From: Babylonia areolata
Taxonomy: Eukaryota; Mollusca; Gastropoda; Neogastropoda; Buccinidae
NCBI RefSeq assembly: GCF_041734735.1
Contig: NC_134903.1
Coordinates: forward strand, 8,071,498 to 8,135,497
Reading direction: 5' to 3'
Length of the DNA: 64,000 nucleotides
Under the pieces are notes generated by a model. It saw only the letters and a program-made list of their open reading frames with translations, had not been told where the DNA came from and made no database searches. The translations under genes and the position numbers were made by a program. Positions within the stretch are counted from its first letter, which is position 1, and each line of letters begins with the position of its first letter. Positions 58,960 through 64,000 of this stretch are shown here, one piece after another.

Positions 58960-60115
58960 AAGATCAAATCATATTGCCATCCTCAGGATATTGGACATTG
59001 TTTGCCCCACCCATTTGCTTTCTTTGTGATGAATAACACATTTGTAGTTAAAATCCAATTGTAGTTCAAATAACAGCAATAAATACGATTAACAAACATA
59101 TTCACGTAAAAGACGACCATCAAACATCATCACATCCGACTGATTTTTTGTTTTTCTAAATTAAGTACACAGTGTAAATACCAAGAGGCAAATGAATCAT
59201 TAACACAATGAACTAGACGTTAACACTGCTAACAGAGTATGAGATGAGAGCAACAGTGTTGGTAAGAACAAAATGTCCTTAATTGTTGAAACATTTATCA
59301 TACTAATTCAGTTGACACTTATCGGAACATTTCTGTGGAATGAAATAGAAACACTACTGTTGTCATAAGAAGTAATATTTGTAGGTCTGCTGTTCAAATG
59401 CCAGTGAGGACAAAGTGAGGGGTCAGGTAGTGGCGTAGAAACTTTACTGCTACAAAAGAAATCAGTGGAGTATGCAGAGCCTATTATACTTGCACGAGAC
59501 CGAGTTATGCAAGGAAAGCTTACAGAGATAAGGCAGCTGGCTAGGGCCAAAGAAATGTGTCGTTGACTTAACACTTTCTACCCAATGAGTGCACCTGAGT
59601 ACCCTCCACTCAGCCCCCGCACCCCCTCCCACCCCCCACCCACCCCTCCCCCAACCCCCAGCTGCGGCAACCAGGGTTACATGCAAACGCGTGCATGTGA
59701 AAGGAATAGTGATAACTGTTTGTTAGATTACTTTCAAATTTCTTGATGTTATACATTAGTGTCATGTCAAAAAAACAACAAAACAAAACAAAAAACAAAC
59801 AAACAACACAAACATGCATTTAAAAAAAAACCCCAAAAAACAATACTGTGAAACACACATGCAGTGACGGAAATGAAGGAAAACACAATCAAATTAAAAC
59901 ACGTACAGATGTACCACATACATAAAATCAAGCACTGAACATTTTGATGTGCACCGTTTATCAACATAGACTCCACAACGAAACACAGAATGAAAAATCC
60001 TGATCGATTGTCCGGAAATATCACAAGATATAAAAACAGAACGAAAATATTTCATTGACAATGTTATTGTGCTCACTAATACTACCAATCTGTATCTGTT
60101 GAGTACATCGCTGTC
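58960..60115. other. Upstream intergenic stretch
   Basis: Mixed sequence. A C-rich patch at 59607-59660 is G-rich on the other strand and could form quadruplexes. AAACAAACAAAC tracts near 59770-59800. No gene recognised. Confidence 0.45.
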
Positions 60116-60119
60116 ACCA

Positions 60120-60935
60120 AGATTATGGCATTATCGCGACGGGTGGGGTTGTGCGCAGCTTGGCAGGTTCACTGTTGGGTGTTAATAGTTTTTTGAAGAT
60201 CTCAGGAGTTGGTGCTCTTACTATGTTTTCTTCCAGGTGGTTCCAGTCTTTTACTGTGCTAACAAAAAATGACTGTATTGCTCTGTCTGACATCTGCTGA
60301 CTTGGAATGTTCTTGTGTTGTTTCTTATATAATCAGAGATCGCACTGGTGGTATCGTACTGATCGCCAGATGTTCGTGGCCTTATGAGTCGTCCTGGTTT
60401 GTGTGGAGTTAAGTACTCAGCAGGTGGTATGGCCGGTACCAACCCCTCAACCACCTTGTAGAGGAAGATGAGGCGTAGATCATGTCTGCGCTGTTGGAGT
60501 GTTGGCAGTTGCAGAGTGTGAAGCATCTTGGTGATGGAGCCGGGTGTTCTGGATTTATAATCGCCGGTTATGAACCGGGCAGATAGGCGCTGCACTTTTT
60601 CAAGTTTGTCAATGTCCTGTTTGAGGTAAGGACTCCATATGATAGAGCCATACTCGAGGGCTGGTCTGATGAGAGATAGGCATTCTTCTTGCATTGGAGG
60701 GGGCAGAAACGCAGGTTTCTCCTGAGGAAGCCAAGGGTGCTGTGTGCTTTCTTGCAGGTGTAGGCAATGTGGGTGCTCCATTTCAGGTCATCGGAGAGTT
60801 GAATACCTAGGTAGGGGTTTGTGTGGACGTGCTGAAGGGGAGTGTTGTATAGGGAGTAGATATGGTTGGTTGACTGCTGCATACTGAGGATGTAGCACTT
60901 GTTGGGGTTAAATTCATACCCCAGTCAGTGGCCGA
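60120..60935 (-). mobile_element. CR1-type LINE C-terminal fragment
   Basis: The minus strand reads LGYEFNPNKCYILSMQQST, NPYLGIQLSDDLKWSTHIA, LGFLRRNLRFCP, then one frame over CLSLIRPALEYGSIIWSPYL, DKLEKVQRLSARFITGDYKS and RLIFLYKVVEGLVPAIPPAE, ending with DWNHLEENIVRAPTPEIFK. This is the region after RT motif C in CR1-type elements. One main frame break near 60690 and another near 60250. 5'-truncated. Confidence 0.85.
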
Positions 60936-60939
60936 GGTT

Positions 60940-61440
60940 TCGATGACTAAAAATTTAGATCGAAATCAAATTAGTGACGCCACTCGCATCTTCAGTGCAG
61001 TCCAAGCGGTGCTAGTGCTGGTGATTTTTGCTCAGCTTACACATCCTGAAGTTTCCATAATGCTGCAGAACATGAAATACCATGCTTTATTACATCGCCT
61101 GGAGTCAGCCTGTTATGCAAATTGCATATGTAGCTGTGGAATAAAGCCTCTGGAACTGTGGAAGATCAGTCTCGTATGGACAGAAACAGTCCTGGAGAAA
61201 TGACCACCCCCAGTTCTTTAGGTTCATTCGACAGGAACATCAACCCACAACTGAACCTGCAGATAAAACATACATTGAGTTGAATTTCATTGAAGTCAGG
61301 GGAAGTGTATTAACTTGAACAAAGGTGGCTTTCATTGACACTTTTTCCACAGAACCTTTTGTAGCAAAGGGTACCAAGGCTGGTGGCGGGACTACCATTT
61401 TAGAACAAAGCATCAGCACGGATGACTTTATCAATAGATG
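60940..61440. other. Unrecognised stretch with a short open frame
   Basis: 61325-61519 is open (FIDTFSTEPFVAKGTKAGG) and runs into the next tandem repeat. I do not recognise it. Confidence 0.3.
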
Positions 61441-61650
61441 CTTTGATGTAGAACACTACAACTTGCTGCTGAAACATTCTCTTGTCAAGAAGTTTTCTTC
61501 TTATCAACAGATGCTTTGATGTAGAACACTACAACTTGCTGCTGAAACATTCTCTTGTCAAGAAGTTTTCTTCTTATCAACAGATGCTTTGATGTAGAAC
61601 ACTACAACTTGCTGCTGAAACATTCTCTTGTCAAGAAGTTTTCTTCTTTT
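61441..61650. repeat. 73-bp tandem triplication
   Basis: CTTTGATGTAGAACACTACA starts at 61441, 61514 and 61587. Copies are nearly identical, so it is recent. Confidence 0.9.
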
Positions 61651-61861
61651 TTTCTTTTTTTCAGTGCCATCGCTTTGCCATTGCCAAACAAACATGGGAT
61701 CGTGTCACACAACCTGTTATGGTAAGTGCAAACAACAGTCAGCAAATCAGCATCGCCTGCTGCATCCACTAAATCTACATTTGATTATTGATTTTGTTTA
61801 CTCTCTGTCATAACTCATGATAATCTCGGATAGAGTCTTTTGTTTTATGAACGCCGTGGAC

Positions 61862-62210
61862 CCTCAGTTGATGGCTCTGGTGACAGGGCCAGTGGTGTTT
61901 CCATAGTTCGGTTCTGCCAGGTGTCTGAGTTTTGAGGCTTTTTGTCCAGCTGGATGACATCCTCACGTGAGAATTTTTTTTCTGCAGGTGGCCATTGATT
62001 ATGTGTTATCGGTGTTTCTGTGTCGCCATTTACCCCCAGTTGATGGGTTCTGGTCATAGGACCAGAGGTGATTCCATAGTTTGGTTATGGTACGTGTCCG
62101 TTTGGGGTTTGGGGCATTTTGCCCAGTTGGATTTCACCCTCATGTCAGGATGTGTTTTCAGCCAGGTGGCCACTGAGTATGTGCCAATAAGTATACTGCG
62201 ACTCTCCCAT
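61862..62210. repeat. Old tandem duplication, about 172-bp period
   Basis: CAGTTGATGG at 61865 and 62037. Both units run through a TTCCATAGTT(C/T)GGTT core to CAGGTGGCCA(T/C)TGA. Clearly diverged. Confidence 0.65.
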
Positions 62211-63789
62211 TTTCCGAATGTCAACCCCCCATCAGTGCTATTGACACTCCTCATCAAATGCTCCTTTACTGAGTCTGGAGTTAGACCTGTCCAGTATCGC
62301 TTTGATGGATGGTATGGTGGCCATTGCAGAACTCAAAGATATCATGGTGGTTAAATCAGAACAGGCACCATTGAACACCACCGAAGTGACTCAACAGCAG
62401 TGCAGGGTCTCCTCTGGTGTGTGGCCTCCTGGCGACCTAACATCGATGGTTTCCTGCGGACTGCCGACACTGGAACTGTGACTGACGAACCCGGGTAAGG
62501 TCGTGTATGCGGGAATCTAAATGAGCGGCGTGGGAGTAATGCCACTGAAACGGTGCAGATGATGGGCAGCAAAAAAACAAAAACAAAAACAAAACCACAA
62601 CAAAACCCATTATGGTGGATCAACTGAAGAACTTGCACCTGCTACAGCTAGATGCGTACCGATTTGGTGTTCACGTTATGCCCACTGACAGAAAAATACA
62701 GCAAGATTTCCGGCAAACAATTAATTAAGGTGCAGAAGTTGCATCGGTGATCAGCCATTTCAGTCTTCACACTGTCCAACCTTTGCTGCACTATGTCCTG
62801 GACGTCTTTTGCACTCGCTGGCTCTAAGCTGTTAGCGTTCAAGGCACTGCAACATTATCTGAAGGCTTCAGAAAGGTATCCAGGAATGATACGTATTTTC
62901 ATCTTCCAGGCAGTCTTTACTCTTCGCAACTATCTTATGCATTTCATTTTGCCACCTTCATACTCAAGCCAGCTGCATTCTCATTCCCACGCTGATTGAC
63001 GTGTAGTGTGTCAAGGTTCACGAGTCACATTTGCAAATATCGGTTCATTTCCTAAGAAAATTATGTATAAACATGCCGTTCTTCCCACATCAAGACAGGA
63101 TGATGGTCACTTTTGCCATAATCTGCCTTCCATATTTTCTAACTTAATTGTCTGTACAGTTCTCCCATAATGCTCTTCCAAACAAACCTGAGCAATGACC
63201 ATATTCATATTCTACATTGCTAAACAGAGAGTGAAGTATATTTGTGTGTGTGTGCATTACGTAAAATATGAACAAAATTGTACCTAAGAACTACAAGATC
63301 CCGTGCTGCCTTCGTAAATTCACCTTTGCAGTGGGTATAATACTTTTATTTCTTCTTATAAAATAATATCATGATTGGTAAGAAACTGGAAAACATCCAT
63401 AAAAGCAATTTTGCGTCTTCTAACAATTTAGCATGCTACACATGAAAATTAAAATGTTTGTTTTCATTTGATCCAAAGAGATATGTTACTTTCTGAACGG
63501 TGTCTGTTATATGCCGCTGTGTCCTGCTCACAGATGTATAGGTGAGCAATAGCACGGCAGCATTCAGTTACATGTATTGTACCGTGCTAAACGCTTTCTG
63601 GCGAGCTGCATTCCGCGCTGTTGTAACCTCCCTCACACGCTCTTACCTTGCCACTCATTGCAAGGTACTCGCTCACGGCCAGAAATGTGAGTGATAATTA
63701 CAAAAAAATCATAATTATGCCCCCCCCCCCTCCCCATCTGAAGCAATATGAACCCAACAATTTGTGAGCTTGATCCATTTCATACATGT
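62211..63789. other. Unrecognised stretch
   Basis: Mixed composition with a C run near 63721. Short frames (62793-62999 plus and others) have no domain I recognise. Confidence 0.4.
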
Positions 63790-64000
63790 GGATTTTTGGC
63801 CTGGTGGTAACACATGCGGCTAGGAAGTGAGTGAATCTGAGCGGAATGGTTCGAATCTCACAGTTGCCAGTATTTTCTCCCCCTCCACTAGACCTTGAGT
63901 GGTGGTCTGGACGGTAGTCATTCGGATAAGAGGATAAACTGAAGTCCCGTGTGCAGCATGCACATAGCGCACGTAAAAAACAACAATAAATAACATACCC
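63790..64000 (+). mobile_element. SINE family D copy cut by the window end
   Basis: A-box TGGCCTGGTGGTAACAC, B-box GGTTCGAATCTCA, then CCCTCCACTAGACC, ATTCGGATAAGAGGATAAAC, GTGCAGCATGCAC and GCGCACGTAAAA. Same order as 34606-35028 on the other strand. Confidence 0.8.

Overview
The window looks like nuclear DNA from a marine snail, most likely a caenogastropod. The reasons are its dense microsatellites and minisatellites, several tRNA-derived SINEs, RTE-, CR1-, I- and L1/Tx1-type LINE pieces, and a GRL101-like receptor of the kind known from molluscs. Genes have introns and are sparse. I found no bacterial-style operons, rRNA, CRISPR array, convincing intact tRNA gene, or LTR/virus-like element.

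Layout. 1-3.3 kb: degenerate tandem repeats, a foldback MITE, trinucleotide-rich DNA, and a dispersed repeat split by a second element with a 10-bp target duplication. 4.2-6.4 kb: a young RTE-type LINE whose 5' part is inverted, with a 12-bp target duplication, the signature of twin priming. 8.85-10.43 and 16.10-18.02 kb: two inverted copies of one roughly 1.6-kb element that carries a tRNA-like Pol III module. Between them lies a two-exon Mutator-like transposase fragment (11.8-13.25 kb). 18.2-19.3 kb: an 82-bp minisatellite and an endonuclease remnant. 22.0-23.4 kb: a LINE reverse transcriptase remnant. 24.5-26.8 kb: a minisatellite with 27- and 47-bp units. 31.0-32.7 kb: an L1/Tx1-type LINE seen through heavy base-level noise. 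34.6-36.7 kb: two SINE copies. 37.6-41.0 kb: the last two exons of a PPIL3-type cyclophilin gene on the minus strand, whose 3.1-kb intron holds nested SINEs and a 60-bp minisatellite. 43.7-48.9 kb: a noisy inverted copy of a neighbouring clean segment. 48.5-55.5 kb: two head-to-head broken LINEs (I-type minus, CR1-type plus). 56.55-56.65 kb: a 100-N gap. 56.65-58.93 kb: part of a GRL101-like receptor ectodomain on the minus strand. 60.1-60.9 kb: a CR1-type LINE C-terminus. 61.4-64.0 kb: short tandem duplications and a SINE that runs off the window.

Only two host genes can be supported, PPIL3 and the GRL101-like receptor, and both have reading-frame breaks. The PPIL3 breaks are one-base changes, partly in homopolymers. 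Much of 25.0-34.5, 35.3-36.0 and 41.1-46.4 kb reads like unpolished long-read consensus: stretched A, C, G and T runs, and repeat copies that are garbled beside clean copies elsewhere in the window. The main message is therefore a layered transposon landscape plus a serious assembly-quality caveat. I did not find a new gene system. The best biological leads are the twin-primed LINE, the inverted element pair with a Pol III module, the Mutator-like gene with tandem splice-acceptor duplications, and the decoy-donor minisatellite in the PPIL3 intron.
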